Below, one piece after another: positions 35,503-43,709 of a DNA stretch of 64,000 bases. This stretch comes from Janibacter limosus. GTDB taxonomy: Bacteria > Actinomycetota > Actinomycetes > Actinomycetales > Dermatophilaceae. Within the stretch, counting starts at the first letter, position 1, and every line of letters starts with the position of its first letter. The translations under genes were made by a program, and so were the position numbers. The notes under the pieces are model-generated. The model searched no databases. It had not been told where the DNA came from and saw only the letters and a list, made by a program, of their open reading frames with translations. The stretch is taken from the NCBI RefSeq assembly GCF_004295485.1, contig NZ_CP036164.1, positions 682,001-746,000 on the forward strand. The letters run 5' to 3'.

Positions 35503-35611
35503 GCGCCTGTGCAGTCGGACCAGGATGGGCAAGGGTGGAAGGCCGCGGGTAGGTACACGGTGACGGCGTCATACGTCGGGGAGCTGCAGAGCGTGGCCAC
35601 GACTGGCCGAC
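35503..35611 (+). pseudogene. Decayed third copy of the GTVGVPVW-domain C-terminus
   Basis: Between the two convergent paralogues, frame 1 reads GWKAAGRYTVTASYVGELQSVATTG. This matches AGTYTLTASYV joined directly to GELQSVATTG of the intact gene at 34591-35472, so about 25 residues between these blocks are deleted. No start or other domain is present. It is a remnant of tandem duplication or misalignment, and its DNA is closer to copy 1 than to copy 2. Confidence 0.75.
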
Positions 35612-35619
35612 GGTCGCCG

Positions 35620-36528
35620 TCAGCCTCTCTTGGAGGTGACGGCCTGATACTCGCCCACGGTGATCTGCTCGCTCGAGGTGCTGGTGACCGTGGTGCTGCC
35701 GGTCGCGTCCCCGCCGAAGGTCACGGCATAGGTGATGGTCGCGGTGGTGGTGTAGTTGCCGGCCTTGGTGTAGCCGTTGGGCAGGCCGCAGTCGGGGCTC
35801 GAGGCCCAACCCATGCTCGAGGTGTAGGTCGTACCGGCGCTGGTGCAGGTGACCGACTGGCCGTCACCGAGTGACCACACCACCTTGGACGGCTTCGCGC
35901 TGACGCTCACGGTGAGACCTCCTGCGCTGGCGCTGTCGCTGTAGGTCTTCCACTGGTCGCCCTCCAACCAGAACCAGACGGGGACACCGACGGTGCCCTT
36001 GCAGTTGACGCCAGTGCAGGGCGCAGAGCCCATGTCGGGCTTGGGGAGCGAGATCTTGGCCATGGCCATCGAGATGACCTGCTCGATGGTCACCCTCGGG
36101 GGCGTGGGGGTCCCGGGTGTCGCGGGCGTCGCCTCGCAGGGCTCGTACACGTATGGCACGACGAGGACGCCGCACGGTGGTGGACCCGAGGGTTGGCCGG
36201 TGGTCGGGTCGAAGGCGCCGGGCTCCTGCCTCTCCCACTCGGCCAACGCTGCCTCCCGGTCGTAGTCGCCCATGTCGAACGACACCTCGTACCCGGGCTC
36301 GGAGGGGCCGCTCGGGGCATTGCCCGTGGACTGCCCCTCGGACTGATGTCCCTCGGACCCGGGCTCCTCGGTCCGTGTCTCCTCGTGGGACACGGCGATC
36401 GACGTGCAGTTGTTCTGCTCGTCGCAGACCTGCTTCGTCTGATGATCGGCCTGCGCGGGCGCAGCCGTGGCCAGTGCCATCGCTGCAGGTAGGAGCACGG
36501 ACGCAGTCACCTTGGAGAACGTGATCAT
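35620..36528 (-). CDS. Secreted protein with GTVGVPVW domain (copy 2, inverted)
   Basis: A 302-residue exported protein. The signal peptide at residues 1-27 ends in ATAAPAQA. Then come an acidic Glu/Ser-rich region and the same C-terminal domain as copy 1: GTVGVPVWFW, KPSKVVWSLGDGQSV, CTSAGTTY, PDCGL, FGGDATGS and EQITVGEYQAV. The DNA of the two copies is well diverged, so the duplication is old. ATG 36528 overlaps the stop of its lipoprotein partner (ATGA). Two Cys near the N-terminus (CDEQNNC) may form a disulfide. The gene pair has the same order and coupling as copy 1 but lies in the opposite direction. Confidence 0.82.
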   Translation of the reverse strand: MITFSKVTASVLLPAAMALATAAPAQADHQTKQVCDEQNNCTSIAVSHEETRTEEPGSEGHQSEGQSTGNAPSGPSEPGYEVSFDMGDYDREAALAEWERQEPGAFDPTTGQPSGPPPCGVLVVPYVYEPCEATPATPGTPTPPRVTIEQVISMAMAKISLPKPDMGSAPCTGVNCKGTVGVPVWFWLEGDQWKTYSDSASAGGLTVSVSAKPSKVVWSLGDGQSVTCTSAGTTYTSSMGWASSPDCGLPNGYTKAGNYTTTATITYAVTFGGDATGSTTVTSTSSEQITVGEYQAVTSKRG

Positions 36529-37112
36529 GATGCTGCCTTCTCCAGGTCACAGGTCGACTTGTAGCCGACCTCGGTGGCACTGACCTGCCAGTCGGACGAC
36601 GTCGTGGCACGCTCGAAGGTGATGAGGTTGACCACCTCGGTGCCGTCCGCGATCGGTTTGCCGTTGCGATCGGTGCGGATGTTGGTCCCGGCGGGGATCG
36701 TGTCGGTTCCGTTGTCGTAGGCCTTCGTGGCGATGAGCTGCCGATGGACCTCGTAGCACACCTCGACCGTGGCCTTGGTGTCGGACGAGGTCCTGGTCTC
36801 ACTGGCCGTGAGCTCGTCCTTGCCCTTGACGGTCACGTCGGGAAAAACCTTCGACGACTCGACCTGACGCTTGTACGACTCGGCTCCCAGAACCGCCTTG
36901 AGCTCCTTGCTCGGCGGCTCGGACGGGTTTGACTCGTTGCTCAGGCGCCAGTAGTCGCGGAACACCTCCGTGACCTGGGCCTCTCCGGCATCCTTCGAGG
37001 GAAGGGGGGAGGTCGCCGACTCGGCAGGCTCCGCGTCCTCTCCGCACGCGCTCGCAGCGAGACCGATCGCGGCGATGACGCCAGCGGTGATCATCATCCG
37101 AGGGGCAATCAC
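36525..37112 (-). CDS. Lipoprotein of the duplicated secreted module (copy 2, inverted)
   Basis: A 195-residue lipoprotein with lipobox ASAC (lipidated Cys 23). A Ser/Glu-rich linker is followed by a domain with helix YWRLSNESNPSEPPSKEL and strands VTVKGKDELTASETRTS, KATVEVCYEVHRQLIATKAY and TSSDWQVSATEVG. Order of elements resembles the opposing lipoprotein at 34004-34603 (KGKV..., VTVYLC..., TWQLDDSQV), so I infer distant homology. GTG at 37112 with GGAG eight bases upstream; ATG 37097 is an alternative. It is divergent from Tad locus C, separated by 156 bases that may hold promoters for both (for example TTACCGT at 37223-37229 for the rightward side). Confidence 0.75.
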   Translation of the reverse strand: MIAPRMMITAGVIAAIGLAASACGEDAEPAESATSPLPSKDAGEAQVTEVFRDYWRLSNESNPSEPPSKELKAVLGAESYKRQVESSKVFPDVTVKGKDELTASETRTSSDTKATVEVCYEVHRQLIATKAYDNGTDTIPAGTNIRTDRNGKPIADGTEVVNLITFERATTSSDWQVSATEVGYKSTCDLEKAAS

Positions 37113-37268
37113 GGTCTGTCTCCTGGAGGATCGTGGACTGGCGACAATTCCAGTTCACCACATCCACCGTACGATGCGCACGTTCGTGAGCAGTGTCGAC
37201 TCGCAATCAAGCGCTGTGTTGGTTACCGTCAGCGCGTTGGCAGACGTACGCAGGGGGACACGACACAC

Positions 37269-37952
37269 ATGACTGCAGCACCGAGTATCGAGGCTCCGGC
37301 GCCTCCCGCGGGGGGTGCCGCGCGCGACGAGGTCACGGCGATCAAGCCCCGTCGCAACATGCGTCTGGTCCTCCTCGGCGTGGCGCTGGCCGTCGTCTTC
37401 GCTCTGCTCGCGGTCTGGGCCGTCAACCGCGCTGGCGAGGCCCGCAGCGTCGTGGTGGTCGTCAAGGACATCCGCGCGGGCGACCAGATCGCGTCCTCGG
37501 ACCTGGCCACGACCCAGCTGCGTGGTGGCGATGACGTGCAGACGGTGCCGTCGTCCAAGCTCAACTCCCTCATCGGCAAGCGAGCCGAGCAGGGCATGCC
37601 TGCCGGGACACTCGTCACCGAGTCGGATTTCGAGAACCGCATCACGCCCCGATCCGGCGATGCGATCGTCCCGATCGCCGTCACCTCCGGGCAGTTCCCC
37701 GCCAGTGGCCTGCAGCGAGGGGACGTCGTGCGCGTGGTCGTCACGGGTGGCGGTCAGAACATCGAGGGGCTCGAGCCGGGCACCGCCTTCAGCGGCGTCA
37801 TCCTCGCCCTGGGCGACCCCGACGACAAGGGCGGCATGACGGTCGACGTCTCCATCTCCTCGGCCGACGCCCCGTCCGCGGCCGCGGCCGCCGGTACCGG
37901 CCGGATCGCCATCATCAATGTCGCACCGGGCGGCACGGGTCAGGACGGCTGA
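37269..37952 (+). CDS. SAF-domain (CpaB/RcpC-like) protein (Tad locus C)
   Basis: A 227-residue protein with one membrane helix at about residues 33-52 (LVLLGVALAVVFALLAVWAV). An SAF domain follows (DIRAGDQIASSDLATTQLRG ... QGMPAGTLVTESDF), then a beta domain with RGDVVRVVVTGGGQN. It is homologous in layout to the SAF protein at 3748-4422. GGGGG lies upstream of the ATG. It opens locus C; the next gene starts three bases after its stop. Confidence 0.85.
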   Translation: MTAAPSIEAPAPPAGGAARDEVTAIKPRRNMRLVLLGVALAVVFALLAVWAVNRAGEARSVVVVVKDIRAGDQIASSDLATTQLRGGDDVQTVPSSKLNSLIGKRAEQGMPAGTLVTESDFENRITPRSGDAIVPIAVTSGQFPASGLQRGDVVRVVVTGGGQNIEGLEPGTAFSGVILALGDPDDKGGMTVDVSISSADAPSAAAAAGTGRIAIINVAPGGTGQDG

Positions 37953-37955
37953 CTC

Positions 37956-38747
37956 GTGGCCCTGCACATCTTCACCTCCCTCAGCGGAGCGCCGGGCGTC
38001 ACGTCGACGGCCATGACCTGGGCACACGTCAGCGACCGGCCGACCCTCCTCGTGGAGGCCGACCCGGCGGGCGGCTCACCGATGCTGTGCATCGGGTGGG
38101 GCGGGGCGCACCCGCACAACCGATCGATCCTCGACCTGGCCGTCCATCCCCCCGGTGAGTACGTCGAGAGGGTCTGGGAGCTGGCGATCCCGCTTCCCGG
38201 GCGTGAGCGCGAAGCCTGGTTGGTGCCGACGGTCGGGATGACCGCGCAGATGCGGTCCCTGATGGGCGTCTTCGGCCCGCTCGGCGAGGCGCTGGCGCGG
38301 ATCAGCCTCGACAGCAATGTCGACGTGCTCGTGGACCTCGGGCGACTCGGGGCAGCGGGCTCCTCCACCCAGTTGTGGGCGCACGCCGACACCGTCCTGG
38401 TCTTCACCGACAGCACGCTGCAGGCCCTCAACACCCTTGCGGTCGGCCTCCCTTCGCTCGCCGACGAGCTCGACGGTGTCGGTGCACGCCACCGGCTGGC
38501 GGTCGTCCCCGTCCTCGGCGACGAGAAGGGGGCATCCAACCGGCCGTACGGGACGCGCGAGATCAGCGGCATCACGGGCGGGATCCCGGTCCTGTCCGGC
38601 GTCGCACGCGATGCCAAGGCCGCAGGATCGCGCACGTGGGGCAAGCGCGGGCGGTACCCGGTCAGCGTCAAGCGGCTCATCGCCAGCGTCGACCAGCACG
38701 CCCGGTCGGCCAACGACGTCATGGGCGTCGCGGGAGCGACAGCATGA
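37956..38747 (+). CDS. ParA/CpaE-like protein with degenerate P-loop (Tad locus C)
   Basis: A 263-residue MinD/ParA-fold protein. The strand and loop ALHIFTSLSGAPGVTSTAMT stand where KGGxGKST would be, with no Lys at all. TLLVEADPAGGS then resembles the switch I/Walker B region and VDVLVDLGRLGAAG the second Walker-like strand. It probably occupies the CpaE slot of the pilus machine but may not hydrolyse ATP. GTG start at 37956. Its stop overlaps cpaF (ATGA, 38744-38747). Compared with the CpaE-like gene at 4422 it lacks the receiver-like N-terminus. Confidence 0.75.
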   Translation: MALHIFTSLSGAPGVTSTAMTWAHVSDRPTLLVEADPAGGSPMLCIGWGGAHPHNRSILDLAVHPPGEYVERVWELAIPLPGREREAWLVPTVGMTAQMRSLMGVFGPLGEALARISLDSNVDVLVDLGRLGAAGSSTQLWAHADTVLVFTDSTLQALNTLAVGLPSLADELDGVGARHRLAVVPVLGDEKGASNRPYGTREISGITGGIPVLSGVARDAKAAGSRTWGKRGRYPVSVKRLIASVDQHARSANDVMGVAGATA

Positions 38748-40438
38748 GCGCCAAGTCGACGCCCGACCCCACCCAGCCGACGGACCTGCCGATCTTCGCC
38801 CAGCGTCCGGCACCCCCTTCGCGGGCACTCGGGGGGGCAGCTCCCTTCGCCCAGCGCCAGGGAGCCATGCCCCCACCGCCGCCACCGGCACGCCACGGCG
38901 CCACGCCACAGGCGCCCCATGCCCTCCCGAACGAGGCGCCCGAGTCCACCGCTCCGCGCTCGACCCTGCCGGCGAGCCAGCCACCGCCGCCACCGGGGGA
39001 GATCGCCGACGTCGACGGGGTGGACCGGTCGACCGGAAGGCGTCAGTCGCAGATCCGCGCGGCACTCGAGCGACTCGAGCGAGTGGACTGGGCGGCGGTC
39101 CAGCACCTGCGCAGCCAGGTCAGCGCGTCCCTGACCCTCGTGTCCGAGGACACCGTCCTCGACGAGACCCGCCACCGCACGGCGGTCGCCCGACTGACCA
39201 CGCAGGCCATCGACGACTGGACCCAGGACCGCATCGCGCGCGGCGAGGGGCTCGTCTCGCTCGACGGCCAGGCCGCGCTGCGCGAGGCGGTGCTCGACTC
39301 GATGTTCGGTGCCGGGCGGCTGCAACCGCTCCTCGACCTGCCGGGGATCGAGAACATCGAGATCGAGGGCCACGACGGAGTCACCCTCGAGTTCAGCGAC
39401 GGCTCGCTCGAGACCGGGCCTCCCGTCGCCGACAGCGATGCCGACCTGATCACCGAGATCCAGCACCTGGCGCGCACGTCGTCGACGGGGGAGCAGCAGT
39501 TCTCCATGGTCAGGCCGTGGCTGCGTCTCGCCCTGCCCGACGGCTCCCGCATGGCGGCCGAGGCGTGGCTGTCGCACCGGCCCTCGATCACCATCCGCAA
39601 GCACCCGTACATCGACACCGATCTCACGCAGATGAAGGAGCTCGGTGCGATCGACGACTCGCTCCACGCCTTCCTCTCGGCGGCGATCCGGTCGGGCAAG
39701 AACGTCATCGTCTCGGGCGACGCAGGGTCCGGCAAGACGACCCTCGTGCGAGCGCTGCTCAACGAGCTGGACCCACGAGAGCGTCTGGCGACCATCGAGG
39801 CGCAGTACGAGCTGCTCATGCACCGCCTGCCCGAGCGGCACCACCGCGTGTGGGCGGCCGAGGCACAGGGCGGGGGAGAGGTGGGCGCCGACGGGCGACC
39901 CGTCGGCGAGGTGACGCTGACGCGGCTCATCGAGCTCAGCCTGCAGAAGAACGTCACCCGCATCGTCGTCGGCGAGGTCGTCGGCGAGGAGGTCATGGCC
40001 ATGATGGAGGCCATGCAGGGCGGTCGCGGCTCGATCTCGACAGTGCACGCCCACTCCGCCCTCGACACGGTCGAGCGCCTCGTCACCCTCATCACCCGTG
40101 CCCGCAGCAATGTCGACACCTCCTTCGGCTATCGCCTGGTCGCCCAGAACGTCGACCTCGTCGTCCACGTCGGACTCGTCGACGAGTCGCACCTGCCGGG
40201 CGGGCGCAAGTGGCGTCACGTCGACGAGGTCGTGGCGCTCGAGGTCTCGCGTGACACGCACGTGGCCCACACCCGGATCTTCGAGGCGGACGAGTTCGGT
40301 CGAGCCCGCCCGACGGGTCAGCTGCCGCAGTGGATCAGCGACATCGAGCGGCACGGGTTCGACGCTGGCTGGCTCGATCCGTCAGCGAGCACCTGGGGCC
40401 CTCCGCCCGAGCTGCTCATCCGGCACAGGACGGCCTGA
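38744..40438 (+). CDS. cpaF: CpaF/TadA-type secretion ATPase (Tad locus C)
   Basis: A 564-residue secretion ATPase. The first 95 residues are Pro-rich and disordered (short runs of five or six prolines). Then come a helical domain and RLQPLLDLPGIENIEIEGHD, Walker A GDAGSGKTTLV (about 325-335), the Asp/Glu box ERLATIEAQYELLM, Walker B RIVVGEVVGEEVMAMMEAMQ and His box GSISTVHAHSA. An insertion rich in Gly/Glu follows the Glu box (AEAQGGGEVGADGRPVGEVT). It differs clearly from the ATPase of locus B, so the two loci are not recent copies. It is coupled to tadB (TGATG, one-base overlap). Confidence 0.92.
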   Translation: MSAKSTPDPTQPTDLPIFAQRPAPPSRALGGAAPFAQRQGAMPPPPPPARHGATPQAPHALPNEAPESTAPRSTLPASQPPPPPGEIADVDGVDRSTGRRQSQIRAALERLERVDWAAVQHLRSQVSASLTLVSEDTVLDETRHRTAVARLTTQAIDDWTQDRIARGEGLVSLDGQAALREAVLDSMFGAGRLQPLLDLPGIENIEIEGHDGVTLEFSDGSLETGPPVADSDADLITEIQHLARTSSTGEQQFSMVRPWLRLALPDGSRMAAEAWLSHRPSITIRKHPYIDTDLTQMKELGAIDDSLHAFLSAAIRSGKNVIVSGDAGSGKTTLVRALLNELDPRERLATIEAQYELLMHRLPERHHRVWAAEAQGGGEVGADGRPVGEVTLTRLIELSLQKNVTRIVVGEVVGEEVMAMMEAMQGGRGSISTVHAHSALDTVERLVTLITRARSNVDTSFGYRLVAQNVDLVVHVGLVDESHLPGGRKWRHVDEVVALEVSRDTHVAHTRIFEADEFGRARPTGQLPQWISDIERHGFDAGWLDPSASTWGPPPELLIRHRTA

Positions 40439-41289
40439 TGACCGGCTTGGCGATCATTGCCGCACTCGGTCTCGCCGTGGCCATCACCCTCATCGCCGCG
40501 GGACTGACCACGCCGCCGCCGGCCCCGACGCGTCCGCGGGCCCGGCGCAGGCAGAGCGCCACCTTCAGCCCGGTCGACCGTCGCAACCTCGCCATCGGTG
40601 GCGTCGTCGGCCTACTGCTGGCCCTCTACGGATGGGTCATCGCCCTGATCATCCTGCCCGTCTTCGCCGTGGCGCTCCCGTGGCTGATGCGGATCGACCG
40701 GGGCACCACCCCCGAGCAGCTCGAGGCGGTCGAGGAGTGGGTCCGGTCCCTCTCGGGTGTCATCGGCGCAGGGCAGGGCATCTCCGGTGCGATCATCGCG
40801 ACCCGGGTGTCCTGCCCCGACGAGATCCGACCGCAGGTCGACCTGCTGATCAGCCGCATCCATGCCCGCCGACCCTTGGCGGACGCCCTGTACGCGTTCG
40901 CCGACGACGTCGACAACCAGATCGGCGACTTCGTCGCGACAGCCCTGATCCAGGCTGCCCAGCACGAGGGCGCCGGCCTGCGTGAGGCGCTCGGGGGGAT
41001 CGCCGCCGACGTCACCGAGGAGGTGCGGGCACGGCGCGACATCGAGGCCTCGCGCGCTGGGGCGCGCACGCAGGCCCGCCTCATCACCATCGTGGTCATC
41101 GGCGTGCTGGCCCTCTTCGTCTTCTTCACCCCCATCGGTGCCCAGTACCGGACGCCCAACGGCCAGGCCGGCCTGCTGATCCTGTCCTTCCTCTTCCTCG
41201 GGGCCCTCTACTGGCTCAAGCGAGTGGCGACGGTCAAGCCCCTCGCCCGATTCCTCGTCCGTCCCGCCACGACAGGGCCGCAGCAATGA
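40438..41289 (+). CDS. tadB: TadB-like type II secretion F-family protein (locus C)
   Basis: A 283-residue membrane protein. It has N-terminal helices (GLAIIAALGLAVAITLIAAG, AIGGVVGLLLALYGWVIALI), a cytoplasmic T2SSF domain (LEAVEEWVRSLSGVIGAGQG ... IQAAQHEGAGLREALGGIAA) and two C-terminal helices (LITIVVIGVLALFVFFTPIG, AGLLILSFLFLGALYWL). ATG shares one base with the cpaF stop. The stop overlaps tadC (ATGA). Fourth position of the locus C operon. Confidence 0.88.
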   Translation: MTGLAIIAALGLAVAITLIAAGLTTPPPAPTRPRARRRQSATFSPVDRRNLAIGGVVGLLLALYGWVIALIILPVFAVALPWLMRIDRGTTPEQLEAVEEWVRSLSGVIGAGQGISGAIIATRVSCPDEIRPQVDLLISRIHARRPLADALYAFADDVDNQIGDFVATALIQAAQHEGAGLREALGGIAADVTEEVRARRDIEASRAGARTQARLITIVVIGVLALFVFFTPIGAQYRTPNGQAGLLILSFLFLGALYWLKRVATVKPLARFLVRPATTGPQQ

Positions 41290-42176
41290 GCCCGCTGGCG
41301 CTGGCCATGGCGATCTCGGCGATCGCGGGCCTCGGCGTGGCACTCGTCATCGCAGGACTCGTCCCGGCCAAACCCGACCTGGGCGCGGCTGTCGACCGGA
41401 TGCGCCCGCAGACGATGCGGCAGAGCCGGGGCGCCGATGCCGCGTCGACCGACTGGACCCGGACCGAGGTCATCGGAGCGTGGGCGAGGCGCCGGACCGA
41501 CCGGTACACCGTCCTCAAGGCACCGCTCGAGGACCTCGAGCTACTGCAGATCCCGGTCGAGGAGCACTACGGCAAGAAGGCGATCGCGGCCGGAGCCGCT
41601 CTCGTCGGCTGCACACTGCTACCGATGGTCCTGGGCTTCGGCTTCGTCATCCCCTTCGGCATCGGCCTGGCCTTCGCCGTCTTCGCGTGGTTCGTGCCCG
41701 ACCTGACGGCCCGCGATCGCGCCAAGGCAAGTCGTGAGGACTTTGCCTACGCCGCGGTGTCCTACCTGCGTCTGGTCGCGATCGCCCGTCGCGCGGGACT
41801 CGGGCTCGTCGCCTCGCTCGACTCTGCTGCCCGCAAGTCGGACTCGTGGATGTTCCTGCGCATCCGCGAGGAGCTGCGCCTGGCCCGGTGGTCCGGCGAG
41901 ACCTCGTGGGACGCGCTGGAGCGCCTGGCCGGTCGGACCAAGGTGCCCGAGCTGAAGGAGGTCGCCGACATCATCCGACTCGCCAACGACTCCGGGGCGA
42001 GTGTCAGCGACAACCTGCTGGCGCGCGCCGCCTCTATGCGTGACCGGTTGCTCACCCGGGAGCAGACCGCCGCCAACTCCGCCACGAGCTCGATGGGCGT
42101 CCCCCTCGCGGCTCTGGCCGTCCTCTTCCTCATCGCCATGCTGATCCCCGCTGCCATGCAGCTCTCCCCGGGCTGA
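41286..42176 (+). CDS. tadC: TadC-like type II secretion F-family protein (locus C)
   Basis: A 296-residue membrane protein. It has an N-terminal helix (ALAMAISAIAGLGVALVIAG), a central hydrophobic pair (AAGAALVGCTLLPMVLGF, FVIPFGIGLAFAVFAWFV), a T2SSF domain (YAAVSYLRLVAIARRAGLGL, EVADIIRLANDSGASVSDNL) and a C-terminal helix (VPLAALAVLFLIAMLIPAAM). ATGA overlap with tadB. A 48-base gap with a strong ribosome site follows before the small pilin gene. Confidence 0.87.
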   Translation: MSPLALAMAISAIAGLGVALVIAGLVPAKPDLGAAVDRMRPQTMRQSRGADAASTDWTRTEVIGAWARRRTDRYTVLKAPLEDLELLQIPVEEHYGKKAIAAGAALVGCTLLPMVLGFGFVIPFGIGLAFAVFAWFVPDLTARDRAKASREDFAYAAVSYLRLVAIARRAGLGLVASLDSAARKSDSWMFLRIREELRLARWSGETSWDALERLAGRTKVPELKEVADIIRLANDSGASVSDNLLARAASMRDRLLTREQTAANSATSSMGVPLAALAVLFLIAMLIPAAMQLSPG

Positions 42177-42224
42177 ACCATCCGACCTTCGGCACACTAG
42201 ACATCAACACACCAGGAGGAACCT

Positions 42225-42440
42225 GTGATTCGCTTCATCGTCGTCATCTCCATGCTCTGCATGGCACCTGTCCGTCACCTCGATCGCGCGCTCGAGGCAC
42301 GCGGCCAGGACCCTGAGGCCGGCCTGACCACCCTCGAGTACGTCATCCTCGGTGCCCTCGTCCTGGCGGTCGTGGTCACGGTCGCTGCCGTCATCACGGG
42401 CAACCTCGAGAGCTGGGCCAACCAGATCCCGAGCCCCTGA
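42225..42440 (+). CDS. Flp-type pilin candidate (locus C)
   Basis: A 71-residue protein. A leader of about 32 residues ends in DPEAGLTTLEYVILGALVLA, with Gly before the helix and Glu at position 5 of LTTLE, the Flp pilin pattern. A single helix and a short tail follow (ITGNLESWANQIPSP). The GTG at 42225 has AGGAGGA four bases upstream, the strongest ribosome site of the locus, as expected for the major subunit. The N-terminus is itself hydrophobic (IRFIVVISMLCMAPV), which is unusual; a later start is possible but none with a good ribosome site is seen. Confidence 0.78.
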   Translation: MIRFIVVISMLCMAPVRHLDRALEARGQDPEAGLTTLEYVILGALVLAVVVTVAAVITGNLESWANQIPSP

Positions 42441-42454
42441 GAGAGCGCACGACG

Positions 42455-42865
42455 GTGACTCCGGGACGGCCAGCAGTGACGCATCACCCCCATCGGCTCC
42501 GCGCCGACACGGGTGCGGTGACGCTCGAGGGCGCCATCATGGCGCCGGTCGTCATCCTCGCCACGATGATCATCGTCCAGGCTGCGTGCTACTTCATGGC
42601 CAACACGACCGCCACCAACGCCGCTCAGATCTCGGCCGAGACGGCGCGGGTGCGCGGGGCCACGGACGCAGACGGGATGCGGGCCGGTCGTGACTACCTC
42701 GGTGACATCGATGCGATGGCGCAGGCCAGCATCAGCGTCACCAGGTCAGGGGGCACGGTCACGGCGACGGTGACGGCGCCGGCGCCGGCGATCGTGCCGA
42801 TCGTCCCCATGCCAGATGTCCGGTCCGAGATCAACGTCCCCGTCGAGCGGGTGACCCGTCCGTGA
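42455..42865 (+). CDS. TadE-like pseudopilin 1 (locus C)
   Basis: A 136-residue protein. Leader then DTGAVTLEGAIMAPVVILAT with the conserved Glu in the helix, AACYFMANTTATNAAQISAE and a beta-rich outer part with Thr/Val repeats (SVTRSGGTVTATVTAPAPAI). GTG 42455 is used; GTG 42476 is an alternative. Its stop overlaps the next gene (GTGA). Confidence 0.78.
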   Translation: MTPGRPAVTHHPHRLRADTGAVTLEGAIMAPVVILATMIIVQAACYFMANTTATNAAQISAETARVRGATDADGMRAGRDYLGDIDAMAQASISVTRSGGTVTATVTAPAPAIVPIVPMPDVRSEINVPVERVTRP

Positions 42866-43281
42866 GACGTGGCGACGACGGCAGCATCACCCTGGAGATG
42901 GCCATCTGTGCGCCCGTCCTCGTGGGCATGCTCCTCCTCGTGGGCATCTTCGGGCGCACTGCCATGGCCAACTCGCACGTCGACGGAGCGGCCTTCAGCG
43001 CTGCTCGGGCCGCCTCGCTCGAGCGATCCGGCAGCGCAGCGCAGACCGCCGGTGAGACCGCCGCGCGCGACTATCTCGACCAGCAGGGCCTCGCGTGCGA
43101 GGACGTCACCGTCTCCGTCGACACGAGCGGGTTCTCCGCACCCGTGGGGACGTCGAGCCAGGTGCGCGCCTCGGTCTCCTGCCGGGTGCCGCTGTCCGAC
43201 CTGGCCGCCCTCGTCCCGACGCGGGACCGGACGTACACGGGCGTGGCGGTCAGTCCCATCGACCGCTTCCGAGGACGGTGA
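42862..43281 (+). CDS. TadE-like pseudopilin 2 (locus C)
   Basis: A 139-residue protein. A very short leader, DDGSITLEMAICAPVLVGML with the conserved Glu, then HVDGAAFSAARAASLE and an outer domain with two Cys (LACEDVTVSV, SVSCRVPLSDL) that could form a disulfide. GTG overlaps the previous stop and GTGA overlaps the next gene. Confidence 0.8.
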   Translation: MRRGDDGSITLEMAICAPVLVGMLLLVGIFGRTAMANSHVDGAAFSAARAASLERSGSAAQTAGETAARDYLDQQGLACEDVTVSVDTSGFSAPVGTSSQVRASVSCRVPLSDLAALVPTRDRTYTGVAVSPIDRFRGR

Positions 43282-43709
43282 TCGCGGTGCCGCACTTCTC
43301 CCGACGCCTCGCTGACGAGAGCGGCTACGTCGCCGTGTGGACCGTGGTCATCGGCAGCGCCCTCATGCTGGCCGGCGGCGTCGTCTACGACTCCGCGGAC
43401 AAGGCCAACGAGGCTCGTCGCGTGACCATGGTCGCCAACGAGGCCGGTCGGGCCGCGGCCCAGGAGGCCAGCCCCGAGGTCATCGCCGGGTCCTCGGCCG
43501 GGGTGGACCCCGCCCGGGCAGCGCAGGCGGCGCGTGACTACCTCGCGGCCACGGGCATCGACGGAGAGGTGAGCGTCAGCGGCACCAGCGTGACGGTGAC
43601 GACCTCCCAGGGGTGGACGCCCAAGATCATGCCTGTGCTCCAGCCCGACACCCTCACCGCGACCTCTGTCGTCGACCTGGAGCGGGTCGACCCGGGCGTG
43701 GCCCCATGA
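43278..43709 (+). CDS. TadE/TadG-like pseudopilin 3 (locus C)
   Basis: A 143-residue protein with a leader, DESGYVAVWTVVIGSALMLA, one hydrophobic helix and KANEARRVTMVANEAGRAAA, then a small outer domain. It lacks the Glu of the other two, so it is closer to TadG-like N-termini. GTG 43278 overlaps the previous stop; GTG 43287 is possible. ATGA overlap with the LysM-BTAD gene shows that this regulator-like protein is made from the same message as the pilins. Confidence 0.75.
   Translation: MIAVPHFSRRLADESGYVAVWTVVIGSALMLAGGVVYDSADKANEARRVTMVANEAGRAAAQEASPEVIAGSSAGVDPARAAQAARDYLAATGIDGEVSVSGTSVTVTTSQGWTPKIMPVLQPDTLTATSVVDLERVDPGVAP

Noticed and set aside
37940..40354. Long minus-strand frame (804 codons) across Tad locus C
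   Set aside because: Antisense shadow of the ParA-like and cpaF genes; low-complexity translation and no start context.
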